From assembly GCF_020181035.1 (NCBI RefSeq), contig NZ_JAIQYY010000013.1, positions 202,562 to 266,561 of the forward strand: DNA of 64,000 bases. Direction: 5' to 3'. Shown here piece after piece: positions 55,107-62,855 of this stretch. The position numbers and the translations under genes were made by a program. Below the pieces are notes generated by a model. The model was not told where the DNA came from. It saw only the letters and a program-made list of their open reading frames with translations, and did no database searches. The stretch is from Streptomyces sp. CoH27 (lineage in GTDB: Bacteria > Actinomycetota > Actinomycetes > Streptomycetales > Streptomycetaceae). Each line of letters starts with the position of its first letter. Position 1 is the first letter of the stretch.

Positions 55107-55140
55107 CCGGGTGGCGGCTTTCGCCCGCACGCGGACCCGG
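55107..55140. terminator. Composite hairpin between convergent genes
   Basis: CCGGGT (55107-55112) pairs with ACCCGG (55135-55140), enclosing a smaller GGCG/CGCC stem. It sits midway between the MltG-like gene and the flavin enzyme, which converge. Confidence 0.4.
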
Positions 55141-55156
55141 CGACGCGGTGACCGGT

Positions 55157-56236
55157 TCAGGCGGCGACCGGCTGCTCCTCGGCCAGCAGCCGCCTGATGT
55201 CCCGGACGGCGGCGCGTCCGGCACGGTTGGCGCCGATGGTGCTCGCGGAGGGGCCGTAGCCGACGAGATGGACGCGTGCATCGGCGACGGTCCGGGTGCC
55301 CTCGACGCGGATCCCGCCGCCCGGCTCGCGCAGCCGCAGCGGGGTGAGATGGTCCAGCGCGGGCCGGAACCCGGTGGCCCACAGGATCACGTCGGCGTCG
55401 ACGTGGCGCCCGTCGTTCCATGCCACGCCGTCCGGGGTGATCCGGTCGAACATCGGCTCCCGGTCCAGGACCCCGTCCGCGAGGCCCTGCCGGACGGCAT
55501 CGTTGAGGGGCAGCCCGGTGACCGAGACCACACTGCGCGGCGGCAGCCCCTGGCGCACCCGCTCCTCGACCAGCGCGACCGCCGTACGGCCCGCCTCCTG
55601 GTCGAACGGCCCCTCACGGAACACCGGAGGCCGCCGGGTGACCCAAGTGGTCGCGGCCGCGTACGGGGCCAGTTCCAGCAGATGCTGGGTGCCCGAGGCG
55701 CCGCCGCCCACGACCACGACCCGCTGCCCGGCGAACTCCTCGGGACCGCTGTACTGCGCGGTGTGCAACTGCCGCCCGCGGAAGGTCTCCTGGCCGGGGT
55801 AGCGCGGCCAGAACGGCCGGTCCCAGGTGCCGGTCGCGTTGATCAGCGCCCGCGTGGACCAGTTGCCGGCGGAGGTCTCCACGGTCAGCCGGCCGCCGTC
55901 CCCCTCCCGGACGGCACGTACGTCGACGGGCCGCCGCACCCGCAGGTCGAAGGCGCGCTCGTACCGGTCGAAGTACTCACCGATGACCTCCGCCGACGGC
56001 CGCGCCGGATCGGCGCCCGTCAGCTCCATGCCGGGCAGCGCGTGCATCCCGTGCACCTTGCCGTACGTCAGCGAGGCCCACCGGAACTGCCAGGCACCGC
56101 CCGGCGCGGGGGAGTGGTCGAGCACCACGAAGTCGCGGTCCGGCTCGAAGCCGGTGCGTCGCAGATGGTAGGCGCTGGACAGCCCGGCCTGACCAGCGCC
56201 GATGACGACTACCTCGACCTCGCGCGATTCGTTCAC
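55157..56236 (-). CDS. FAD/NAD(P)H-dependent flavin monooxygenase-like oxidoreductase
   Basis: A 359 aa cytoplasmic flavoprotein. The FAD-binding motif is VVVIGAGQAGLSSAYHLRRT (about residues 9-28), the NAD(P)H motif is VVVVGGGASGTQHLLELAPY, and between them is FRGRQLHTAQYSGP, close to the FxGxxxHxxx(W/P/Y) fingerprint of flavin monooxygenases. GTG 56236 is preferred; the ribosome site is weak. It is the last gene of the ssu cluster, so it may oxidise a sulfur compound (for example desulfonation), but the family is broad and this is inference. Confidence 0.85.
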   Translation of the reverse strand: MNESREVEVVVIGAGQAGLSSAYHLRRTGFEPDRDFVVLDHSPAPGGAWQFRWASLTYGKVHGMHALPGMELTGADPARPSAEVIGEYFDRYERAFDLRVRRPVDVRAVREGDGGRLTVETSAGNWSTRALINATGTWDRPFWPRYPGQETFRGRQLHTAQYSGPEEFAGQRVVVVGGGASGTQHLLELAPYAAATTWVTRRPPVFREGPFDQEAGRTAVALVEERVRQGLPPRSVVSVTGLPLNDAVRQGLADGVLDREPMFDRITPDGVAWNDGRHVDADVILWATGFRPALDHLTPLRLREPGGGIRVEGTRTVADARVHLVGYGPSASTIGANRAGRAAVRDIRRLLAEEQPVAA

Positions 56237-56326
56237 GCTTCTACTAACCGGGGGGAGGGGCCGGATCTTCCCGCAGGCCGGGCCCTGACCGGAGCCGGTC
56301 CCCAGTCGGAACGGGCCGTCGGCCGG

Positions 56327-56393
56327 GGTCACCCCTTGGCCGGGTCACTCCTCGGGCGGGGTCACCCCTTGGCCGGGGTCAGCCTTTGACCGG
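56327..56393. repeat. Minisatellite of about 17 bp spanning the ssuA stop codon
   Basis: Four units beginning GGTCA (plus view: 56327, 56343, 56360, 56377) repeat with 16-17 bp period, consensus GGTCACCCCTTGGCCGG. The last unit contains the end of ssuA; on the minus strand each unit carries a TGA. Confidence 0.8.
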
Positions 56394-57407
56394 TGTGGTC
56401 GACGGTGGGAGGGCGTCGTTGAAGCGGGTGTCCACGAAGGCGCCGAAGTCGACCTTGTTCGGGATCAGCTTCAGCTCGGTGAAGGCGTCGGCGATCTGCT
56501 GCTCGGACGCGACGAGCGGCTTGTCGACGGCGACCGCGAAGCGCGTGGAATTGGTCCGCTTCACCGAGTCCAGCGCCACGTCGTACGGCAGCCCGGTGTC
56601 CTTGGCCCACACCGTGGCCCACTCCTGCTGATGGTCGTGGACCCAGGCGGTCGCCCGCCGCAGCCGGGCCAGATAGTCCTTGATGGCGGCGGCCTTCTTC
56701 GGGTCCTTCAGCGCGGCGGGCGCGGCCACCTGGAAGGTGAGCCCGTTGGTGATGCCCTCGCCGGTGGTCAGCACGCGGCCCTGCTTGGCTCGCAGGATCT
56801 GGGAGGTGTACGGGTCCCAGACCGCCCAGGCGTCGACCTTGCCGGAGGTGAACGCGGCCAGCGCGTCGGCCGGCTGGAGGTACTTCACCTTGACGTCGGC
56901 CAGACTGAGTCCGACCGCCCTGAGCGAGGCGATCAGCTGGTAGTGCGCGGAGGAACCCTGTGCGACGGCGACGGACTTGCCCTTGAGTTGCTTGGGCCCG
57001 GTCAGCGAGGAGCCGTTGGGTACGAGGATGGCATCGCCCTTGGACATGCCGTGCCAGGCGGCCACGACCGAGATCTTCGAACCGGCGCCGGCCGCGAAGA
57101 CGGGCGGGGTGTTGCCGACACCGCCGATGTCGACGGCCTGTGCGTTGACCGCCTCCAGCAGCGGCGGGCCGGAGGTGAAGGTGGACCACTTGATCTTGTA
57201 GTCCAGATTCTTGAGCTCGCCAGCGGCACGCAGGATGGCCTCTGAACCGCCCTTCTGGTCCCCGACGTCGAGGGTGACGGATCCCTGTCCGTCGGTGTCG
57301 CTTCCGGTGCTCGCGGACGAGTTCCCGCCGCAGGCGGTGAGCAGGAGCGCGAAGGGGAGGAGAACTGCGGCGGGGAGGAGGCGTCGTCGCATGACGGTTC
57401 CGTTCAT
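56379..57407 (-). CDS. ssuA: Sulfonate-type ABC transporter substrate-binding lipoprotein
   Basis: A 342 aa exported lipoprotein with signal MRRRLLPAAVLLPFALLLTA and lipobox LTAC (Cys about residue 26). The body is an NMT1/SsuA-like domain: TFTSGPPLLEAVNAQAVDIG, GVGNTPPVFAAGAGSKISVV, GKSVAVAQGSSAHYQLIASL and AFTSGKVDAWAVWDPYTSQI. It should bind aliphatic sulfonates or similar and deliver them to SsuC. It is separated from ssuB by a 138-bp gap holding a 14-bp tandem repeat. Ligand specificity is inferred from the family. Confidence 0.88.
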   Translation of the reverse strand: MNGTVMRRRLLPAAVLLPFALLLTACGGNSSASTGSDTDGQGSVTLDVGDQKGGSEAILRAAGELKNLDYKIKWSTFTSGPPLLEAVNAQAVDIGGVGNTPPVFAAGAGSKISVVAAWHGMSKGDAILVPNGSSLTGPKQLKGKSVAVAQGSSAHYQLIASLRAVGLSLADVKVKYLQPADALAAFTSGKVDAWAVWDPYTSQILRAKQGRVLTTGEGITNGLTFQVAAPAALKDPKKAAAIKDYLARLRRATAWVHDHQQEWATVWAKDTGLPYDVALDSVKRTNSTRFAVAVDKPLVASEQQIADAFTELKLIPNKVDFGAFVDTRFNDALPPSTTPVKG

Positions 57408-57442
57408 GTGCGGGAGATTCGAGCGGTACAGGGACTTCGGGA

Positions 57443-57494
57443 CGGGCTTCGGGGGACGGGCTTCGAGGGAGGAGCTTCGAGGGAGGAGCTTTTA
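57443..57494. repeat. 14-bp tandem repeat between ssuB and ssuA
   Basis: Units CGGGCTTCGGGGGA, CGGGCTTCGAGGGA, GGAGCTTCGAGGGA and a partial GGAGCTTTTA lie head to tail (57443-57494) in the intergenic gap upstream of ssuA. It may affect ssuA mRNA structure or simply be slippage-prone filler. Confidence 0.75.
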
Positions 57495-57545
57495 GGGCGG
57501 AATGCCGAGGCAGGGGTGTCGGGGGGGGAGTTGGCGGAAGGAGGG

Positions 57546-58319
57546 TCAGGCGGCTTCCGCGGCGGTGTGGACTCCGAGCCGTTCCAGCAGCCCGGCGCGG
57601 AGTGCGGCGAAGCGGGGGTCGGTGATCTCACGCGGCCGGTCGAGGTCGATGCGCTGCTCATGGGCGATCCGGCCACCGTCCATCACCAGGACGCGGTCGG
57701 CGAGCAGTACCGCCTCCTCGACGTCGTGCGTGACCAGCAGTACGGCGCAGCCGCGCCGCTGCCACAACTCCCCCACGAGGCGCTGGGCCTTGATCCGGGT
57801 GAGCGCGTCGAGGGCGCCGAACGGCTCGTCGAGCAGCAGCAGATCGGGTTCGCGCACCAAGGCCCGGGCGAGGGAGGCACGCTGGGCCTCGCCGCCGGAG
57901 AGGGTCCTCGGCCAGGCGTCGACGCGGTGGTCGAGGCCGACCTCGTTCAACGCCCGCTCGGCGACGGAGCGTTCGGGCCTGCCGGGCAGACCGAGCAGAA
58001 CGTTGCGCCACACCTTCTTCCAGGGCATGAGTCGGGGCGCCTGGAAGGCCACGGCCCGGCGGCGCGGGACCAGCGCGGTGCCCTCGATGTCCCGGTCGAG
58101 GCCGGCGAGGATGCGCAGCAGCGTCGACTTGCCGCAGCCACTGCGGCCGAGCAGGGCGACGAACTCGCCCGGCGCGATGTCGAGGTCCAGAGCGTCGATG
58201 ACCGTACGGCCGTCGAAGGAGCGGGTCAGCCCCTCGACGTGCACAGCCGTGGGCACGGTGGACTCGGGGGACCTGGTGGAACTCGTGGGGCTCACCGGCC
58301 GGTGAACGTCGGTCGCCAT
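57546..58319 (-). CDS. ssuB: Sulfonate-type ABC transporter ATPase
   Basis: A 257 aa ATPase. Walker A is GRSGCGKSTLL (about residues 57-67), Q-loop AFQAPRLMPW, signature LSGGEAQRASLARALV, Walker B LLLLDEPFGALDALT, and switch His VTHDVEEAVLLADRV. These are the nitrate/sulfonate/taurine class features. ATG 58319 lies inside the end of ssuC (28-bp overlap), so the two are co-translated. A long in-frame extension upstream is ssuC in another frame and is not used. Confidence 0.94.
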   Translation of the reverse strand: MATDVHRPVSPTSSTRSPESTVPTAVHVEGLTRSFDGRTVIDALDLDIAPGEFVALLGRSGCGKSTLLRILAGLDRDIEGTALVPRRRAVAFQAPRLMPWKKVWRNVLLGLPGRPERSVAERALNEVGLDHRVDAWPRTLSGGEAQRASLARALVREPDLLLLDEPFGALDALTRIKAQRLVGELWQRRGCAVLLVTHDVEEAVLLADRVLVMDGGRIAHEQRIDLDRPREITDPRFAALRAGLLERLGVHTAAEAA

Positions 58320-59194
58320 TGCAACAGCAGCCTTTCGAGGGAGCGGACGATGAAGTCGGCGAGCAGGCCGAGGAAGGCGTAGACGATCAGGCAGACCACG
58401 ATCACGTCGGTCCGCAGGAAGTCCCGCGCCTGCACCATCAGGAAGCCGATGCCGGCGTCGGCGTTGACCTGCTCGGCGAAGACGAGCGCCAGCCAGGCGA
58501 TGCCGAGCGAGTAGCGCAGCCCGGTCAGCGCGCCGGGCAGCGCGCCCGGCAGGACGACGTGCCGTACCAGCCCCCACCGGGACAGGCCCAAGGACTCGCC
58601 CGCCTCGATGAGTTGGGCGTCGACGCCACGGATGCCGGCGTACACGTTGAGATAGAGCGGGAAGGTCACGCCGAGGGTGATGATGGCGATCTTCGGGGCC
58701 TCACCGATGCCGAACCAGATGATGAACAGTGGGATGAGACCGACGAACGGCACCGTCCGCAGCATCTGCACCGGCGCGTCCACCAGGTCCTCACCGATCC
58801 GGAACAGCCCGGAGACCAGGGCGAGTCCGGTGCCGGTCAGGGTCCCGAAGAGCAGTCCGAGAGCGACGCGCTGGAGCGAGGTCCCCATGGCCGACGGCAG
58901 CGAGCCGTCGCTGATCAGATCCCAGCTGACCTGCGCGATCCGGCCCGGAGAGGCCAGTACGTCGGCCGTCAACACGCCGGTGGCACTCAGGAGTTGCCAC
59001 AGGGCAAGCAGCAGGATTGGGCCCGCGGTACGGCGCAGCCAGCGCGGAATGTGCAGGGAACGGGAGGAGGCGGGGACGACGGGCTGGAGGTCGGGGACGG
59101 TGAGGGTGGAGCGCCCCCTTGCGGGATCCTCGTACTTGGATATGCCAGAAATATCGGGTTCTGGAGAGTTGGGCGGGGCGTGGCTGATGCTCAT
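58292..59194 (-). CDS. ssuC: Sulfonate-type ABC transporter permease
   Basis: A 300 aa inner-membrane permease with about six helices. A hydrophilic N-terminus of about 50 residues precedes the first (AGPILLLALWQLLSATGVLT). The EAA loop that contacts the ATPase is LIEAGESLGLSRWGLVRHVV followed by LPGALPGALTGLRYSLGIAW. ATG 59194 begins the protein MSISHAPPNSPEPD. It is the first full gene after the leader peptide (229 bp between the leader stop and this start). Confidence 0.93.
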   Translation of the reverse strand: MSISHAPPNSPEPDISGISKYEDPARGRSTLTVPDLQPVVPASSRSLHIPRWLRRTAGPILLLALWQLLSATGVLTADVLASPGRIAQVSWDLISDGSLPSAMGTSLQRVALGLLFGTLTGTGLALVSGLFRIGEDLVDAPVQMLRTVPFVGLIPLFIIWFGIGEAPKIAIITLGVTFPLYLNVYAGIRGVDAQLIEAGESLGLSRWGLVRHVVLPGALPGALTGLRYSLGIAWLALVFAEQVNADAGIGFLMVQARDFLRTDVIVVCLIVYAFLGLLADFIVRSLERLLLQWRPTFTGR

Positions 59195-59423
59195 GGATGC
59201 TCCGCGGAGAGGGGGTCAGCGGGGTGGCGGTGAAGCGAGGGGCGGCTGAGGTGGGTGGGGTGAAGCGGGTGTGGGGTGAAAGGAGAGCGGAGGGGCGGCG
59301 AACGGCGCACCGCCGCGTCACGCCTGTCTCAAGGGCCGGTCACGGCTGTCCGGGAACGGCTGGTCACAGGCGTACGGGAGCGACGGCGGGACGCGCCGGA
59401 AGAGTGAGGGCGGGAAAAGGGCG

Positions 59424-59507
59424 TCAGCAGCCGCGGCGACACGCGGCGGAGGCCACCCACAGCAGGTCGATGTGACCGCGCGTGGTGAGCAAGGCTGAAC
59501 GCAACAT
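59424..59507 (-). CDS. 27-residue leader peptide of the actinobacterial sulfur-operon type
   Basis: ATG 59507 opens 27 codons ending at TGA 59424-59426. The peptide contains RGHIDLLWVASAAC and ends CRRGC, matching the (R)xHVDLxRxxSxxC pattern of short leader peptides found ahead of cysteine/sulfur uptake genes in actinobacteria. It lies 229 bp before ssuC. No ribosome site is seen; the promoter at 59515-59544 would start the transcript at about 59508, next to the ATG, so translation is probably leaderless. Its cysteine codons near the end suggest cysteine-dependent attenuation of the ssu operon. The regulatory mechanism is inferred, not shown. Confidence 0.85.
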   Translation of the reverse strand: MLRSALLTTRGHIDLLWVASAACRRGC

Positions 59508-59514
59508 GCGGCAG

Positions 59515-59544
59515 AACGTAGCCAGCTGGGTGGTCCACGGTCAA
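59515..59544 (-). promoter_or_regulatory. Promoter of the leader peptide and ssu operon
   Basis: On the minus strand TTGACC (59544-59539) and TACGTT (59520-59515) are separated by 18 bp, a good fit to the housekeeping consensus (TTGACR, TANNNT). The expected start, near 59508, falls one base before the leader ATG at 59507. Confidence 0.65.
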
Positions 59545-59628
59545 TGGTGTCTCGCGTTGTGGACCTCGGATATCGGCAGGCGGTCGTGCCGCCGAAGGGA
59601 AGCCTGGCGTATGGGTCAGGATGGGGGC

Positions 59629-60051
59629 ATGCCAGATGCCTTCACCACCCGTACGCTGCACGTCTCCACCGGTTCCCGGGAGCGCGTCGTCGATCTCACC
59701 GCCGACTGCGACGACTTCCTGCGCGAGGCGGCGGCCGGCCGCGACGGGCTGCTCAACATCTTCGTCCCGCACGCCACCGCTGGGATCGCCATCATCGAGA
59801 CGGGTTCCGGCAGCGACGACGACCTCCTCGCCGCCCTGCACACCCTGCTCCCCGCCGACGACCGCTGGCAGCACCGCCACGGCAGCCCCGGCCACGGCCG
59901 CGACCACGTCCTGCCGGCCGTCGTCGCGCCGCATGCGACCCTGCCCGTCATCGGCGGACGCATGGAACTGGGCACCTGGCAGTCCGTCTGCCTGGTGGAC
60001 ACCAACATCTCCAATGCCAACCGTCAGGTTCGACTGAGCTTCCTGGGCTGA
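59629..60051 (+). CDS. YjbQ family protein (thiamine-phosphate-synthase-like activity)
   Basis: A 140 aa YjbQ/UPF0047 protein. Signature residues are in NIFVPHATAGIAIIETGSGS, the His-rich loop WQHRHGSPGHGRDHVLPAVV and MELGTWQSVCLVDTNISNAN. The E. coli homologue has weak thiamine-phosphate synthase activity in vitro; the physiological role is uncertain. ATG 59629 is preferred over 59611, as GGGGG lies just before it, but the spacing is short, so the start is uncertain by up to six codons. It diverges from the ssu leader. Confidence 0.92.
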   Translation: MPDAFTTRTLHVSTGSRERVVDLTADCDDFLREAAAGRDGLLNIFVPHATAGIAIIETGSGSDDDLLAALHTLLPADDRWQHRHGSPGHGRDHVLPAVVAPHATLPVIGGRMELGTWQSVCLVDTNISNANRQVRLSFLG

Positions 60052-60180
60052 GCAAGATCATCCTGGGTGTGGCCGCCAAATCTCCGTAGCTTGCGTGCTC
60101 GAAACGGAGAAGTCTTGCGCCGTACGGACCTGAACATGATCGAACGCCCCTCCGCCGGATGCGGGAAGTGCCTGCTCGGC

Positions 60181-60545
60181 GTGCGACGGCTGTCGCGGAT
60201 GAAGCTCGCCACATCGTCTCCGGAGCGGCAGCGCGAGGACGTGCTGACCGTCGCCGCGTCTGTCGGGGGCCACATCATCGGCTGGGCCGACGACTGGGAG
60301 GTGTCGGGCGCCACCGACCCGATGACCCGGCCGAAACTGGGCCCCTGGCTTTGTGACGAGAAGGGCCCGTACGACGGGTTGGTGGCTGGAGCTGTGGACC
60401 GGCTCGGCCGCAACGTCGTGGACGCCCTGAACACCGGCTACAAGATGCGCGACGAGGGGAAGCTGCTCGTCACCTACGGCCATGACGGTCCGTGGGATCT
60501 GGATGACCAGGCCGACGAGAACCGCCCGAACACTCCTGGTCCAAT
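60181..60545 (+). pseudogene. Serine recombinase (resolvase/integrase N-terminal domain) truncated by an IS
   Basis: From about 60181 the frame reads VRRLSRMKLATSSPERQRED, GGHIIGWADDWEVSGATDPM and GLVAGAVDRLGRNVVDALNT, the catalytic N-terminal domain of large serine recombinases (active Ser in RLSR, DRLGR motif). It proceeds to WDLDDQADENRPNT and ends at the IS5 junction near 60545. The DNA-binding recombinase and zinc-ribbon domains (about 350 further residues) are gone, so it is dead. It points to a former phage or integrative element. No att site could be identified. Start codon not certain. Confidence 0.8.
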
Positions 60546-61320
60546 GAGCTTCTTCAGCGTTGCCGCTCCAGGGTGAGGATGGCTTTGGCGATTGACGTCA
60601 TGCGGTTGGGGCTGCATCGGGACCTGCGGAAGATCCGCCAGGACTTCAGGCGGGCGACGCCGCGTTCGACGGGTGCCCGTGTCACGGCCAAGGCACGGTT
60701 GCGGGTCTTGTCGGTGGGGGTGAGTTTCTGCAGGGGCCTGCGTTTGATGCCAGTGGTCAGCCAGGGACCGGCGCCCTGGTAGGCGAGATCGGCCACGATG
60801 GGAACGCCCTGGCGCTCGCAGATTCGGATGATCCGGTGGGTGCGGGCGGCGGTCAGGTCGTGGGTGCGGCCCGGCATGGCGGGCGAGAGCCACAGCAGTC
60901 GGCCGCCGGGATCGGTGACCACCTGCACGTTCACACCGTGGCGCCGGTGTTTGTGGGAGTAGTCGGCCCGGCCGTCGCCGACCCGGTCGCACTCGGCGAG
61001 CGTCCCGTCGAGCAGGACGAAGTCGGGATCATGCTCGCGCAGCGTCTTCAGCAGACCCGGGGCACGTGCGGCGAGCAGGTCGACGACCGCGCTGGTGTAG
61101 GCGTGGGCGGTGGACTCGCTGATCCCGAACCCGGCGGCGATCTTCGCCAGCGTGGTGTGTTCTCGCAGGTACGCCAGTGCCACCATCGCGCGCTGGGACG
61201 GACGGAGCTTGCAGCGCCGGTCGCCCTCACGGGTGACGATCAGCATGGTGACCCACTCCACGAGTGCATGCGGCAGGTCAAGTGCGGCAGAATGGATGAC
61301 CAACAAGGCCCCCGAGCAAC
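60546..61320. mobile_element. IS5-family insertion sequence (ends approximate)
   Basis: The left end is set where the recombinase reading frame stops making sense and the transposase tail begins; the right end is placed past the transposase start. Left and right outer sequences share only GCAACG-TGA-like similarity, so terminal repeats and target duplication were not determined. Confidence 0.55.
60554..61306 (-). CDS. IS5-family transposase
   Basis: A 250 aa DDE transposase that appears full length. The N-terminal helix-turn-helix is TLAKIAAGFGISESTAHAYT (about residues 52-71). Catalytic residues are Asp in FVLLDGTLAECDR, Asp in VPIVADLAYQGAGPW and Glu in RAPVERGVARLKSWRIFRRS. Start ATG 61306 lies next to the long inverted repeat at 61306-61363; ATG 61246 is a possible internal alternative. 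Intact frame and catalytic triad suggest recent activity. It interrupts the recombinase. Confidence 0.9.
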   Translation of the reverse strand: MLVIHSAALDLPHALVEWVTMLIVTREGDRRCKLRPSQRAMVALAYLREHTTLAKIAAGFGISESTAHAYTSAVVDLLAARAPGLLKTLREHDPDFVLLDGTLAECDRVGDGRADYSHKHRRHGVNVQVVTDPGGRLLWLSPAMPGRTHDLTAARTHRIIRICERQGVPIVADLAYQGAGPWLTTGIKRRPLQKLTPTDKTRNRALAVTRAPVERGVARLKSWRIFRRSRCSPNRMTSIAKAILTLERQR

Positions 61321-61363
61321 GTGATTGAGACGTCAGACATCTCGATCAACAGCCCGGGGGCCT
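61306..61363. repeat. Imperfect inverted repeat of about 29 bp per arm at the IS boundary
   Basis: The arms are anchored by AGGCCCCCG (61306-61314) and CGGGGGCCT (61355-61363) and continue inward as GTGATTGAGACGTC and AGACATCTCGATCAA, matching at 11 of 14 positions once shifted by one base. It may be two IS termini facing each other or a transcription-blocking structure ahead of the transposase. Confidence 0.6.
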
Positions 61364-61397
61364 CGCTCGTTGCGCGTCACGGCCCATCACCCGTTCG

Positions 61398-61720
61398 GTG
61401 GCCAACTCGAAGAAGCTCAATGATCCAGTACGCCGCACCGCGGCCGGGATACCCGAGACGGTGCAGTTCGCCACCAAACCCCGCCTGGCCGATCAGATGA
61501 TCGAGGCCGCGCTGGACGCCGGGATCACCGCCTCCTGGGTGACCGGCGACGAAACTTATGGCCAGGACCCTCAGCTCCACGCCGCCCCTCAAGGCGCGCG
61601 GCATCGGCTGTGTCCTGGCCGTCGCCTGCTCGACACGGGTGAGAATCAACCACGGCCGCACTCCCGCCCGCGCCGACGCCCTCGCTGCAGGACCGAGCGG
61701 GCCGAGGATGGACGCCCGGG
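61398..61720 (+). pseudogene. IS701-family transposase fragment, frameshifted
   Basis: The first part reads AAGIPETVQFATKPRLADQM and DAGITASWVTGDETYGQDPQ, the DDE core of IS701 transposases. Near 61575-61585 similarity moves to another frame (RGIGCVLAVACSTRVRINHG, ARADALAAG). Both the N-terminal third and the C-terminal part are absent. An inert relic between the IS5 element and the lectin-like genes. Confidence 0.78.
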
Positions 61721-61903
61721 CAGCCTTACCGAGGGCGTCAACACGCGAACCAAGCGGATCACGAGAAGATGCACGGCAGGGCCGGGTTCCCCCTGCTCCG
61801 CCATTGCATTCTCCTCCGCTGATCACCACACAGCGCTGCCACCGATTACGGGACAGAGCCTTTGGCTGGACAGACCCCGGAATCGAAATACCTGAGGTTG
61901 AAG

Positions 61904-61936
61904 ATCCTGCGGCTCCCTCTTGGGGAGCCGCAGGAT
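61904..61936. terminator. Strong hairpin downstream of the first lectin-like gene
   Basis: ATCCTGCGGCTCCC (61904-61917) pairs perfectly with GGGAGCCGCAGGAT (61923-61936) across a 5-nt loop. It lies 40 nt past the stop of the gene ending at 61976 and would also stop readthrough from the IS relics. Confidence 0.75.
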
Positions 61937-61975
61937 GCGTAGAAGTTACCGCCTCATCTGCGGCCCGCTGTAGTG

Positions 61976-62527
61976 CTACGGCACGCTGATGACGGACCAA
62001 TACTGGTCCGGGTAGGGGCCGTAGGGATATATGTTGATGGGTGCGACGTCGGTTCGGGCTCCAGGGACGGACATGGACCAGCCCTGCATGGTGGCAAGTT
62101 CTCCGCTGTTGTAGTCGTAGTGCCAGAGCTGCGTGTTCGTATTCCCGTTTGCCGCGTTCACGCCGCAGTACTGGAGCGTGATCTCAGCGGTGCTCCCGGG
62201 CACGTAGGTCGCGCACAGGGTGTTGTTCTGCTGAGGCTGAAAGTAGAACCAGCCGGAGTGGCTGCTCGAAGGTTCCTCATACCAATACTGGTCCGGGAAG
62301 AGACTGTCGTATTCGCACGTGTACTGGTTGATCGGCGCTCCAGCATAGATCTTGTCACCAGGCACGGACATGCAGAAGTTGGAGTTGTTGTTCTCGACTA
62401 TGACGCGCCCGCCGGTGGACGCAGAAGCGGCGGCCGTGCTCATCCAGGGCGCAATGAACGTGAGGAGAACGACCACAAGGGCGTACCGCTTGCGGCTTCT
62501 CATCCATGCAACGAGTGTTGTTGACAT
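61976..62527 (-). CDS. Small secreted ricin-like (beta-trefoil) protein
   Basis: A 183 aa exported protein with signal YALVVVLLTFIAPWMSTAAA (to about residue 36). The mature part reads as repeated trefoil units: NNSNFCMSVPGDKIYAGAPI-NQYTC, LCATYVPGSTAEITLQYCG and SMSVPGARTDVAPINIYPYG, each ending near a DQYW or QLWHY segment. Ricin-type lectin units have this Q-x-W pattern, so binding of sugars is plausible. AAGGGA lies 6 nt before ATG 62527. G+C is lower than its neighbours, consistent with transfer. No enzymatic domain is attached. Confidence 0.7.
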   Translation of the reverse strand: MSTTLVAWMRSRKRYALVVVLLTFIAPWMSTAAASASTGGRVIVENNNSNFCMSVPGDKIYAGAPINQYTCEYDSLFPDQYWYEEPSSSHSGWFYFQPQQNNTLCATYVPGSTAEITLQYCGVNAANGNTNTQLWHYDYNSGELATMQGWSMSVPGARTDVAPINIYPYGPYPDQYWSVISVP

Positions 62528-62855
62528 ACGAATCCCTTAAGAGAGAGGGCGCGGCGCGAGAACGCGTCATGGACGCTCGCCAGGTACAGCTTCACGGTCT
62601 TCACGCTACGAGGGAAACCTCAGAGCACCAGTTGAGGAAACGTCGCAGATCCTGATCAGGGTCACAACGACCCGCCTGAACGCACTGGCGGGGACGGGCG
62701 AGGATGCGTCCAGGGTCTGCCATGGCCGAGTTCGTGCACTCAATATTGCAACCGGTCAGATCACGACCATGCTGAGGTACTCCCGAATCACAACCGGCGG
62801 CGGTGGTGATCATTTCCGTTTCACTGAGAGATCACCGCCGTCGCCAGCTGAACGG
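62528..62855. other. Intergenic region between the two lectin-like genes
   Basis: Holds the promoter region of the first lectin-like gene and a hairpin at 62799-62842 after the second. No gene is supported. Confidence 0.4.
62799..62842. terminator. Hairpin after the second lectin-like gene
   Basis: GGCGGTGGTGATC (62799-62811) and GATCACCGCCGTC (62830-62842) form a 13-bp stem with two G-U pairs in plus-strand RNA; on the minus strand the same arms pair with two mismatches. It starts 14 nt after the stop of the gene at 62856. Confidence 0.5.

Noticed and set aside
60546..61320. Terminal inverted repeats of the IS5 element
   Set aside because: The left and right outer 30 bp share only a short GCAACG-TGA match; exact ends could not be fixed by eye.
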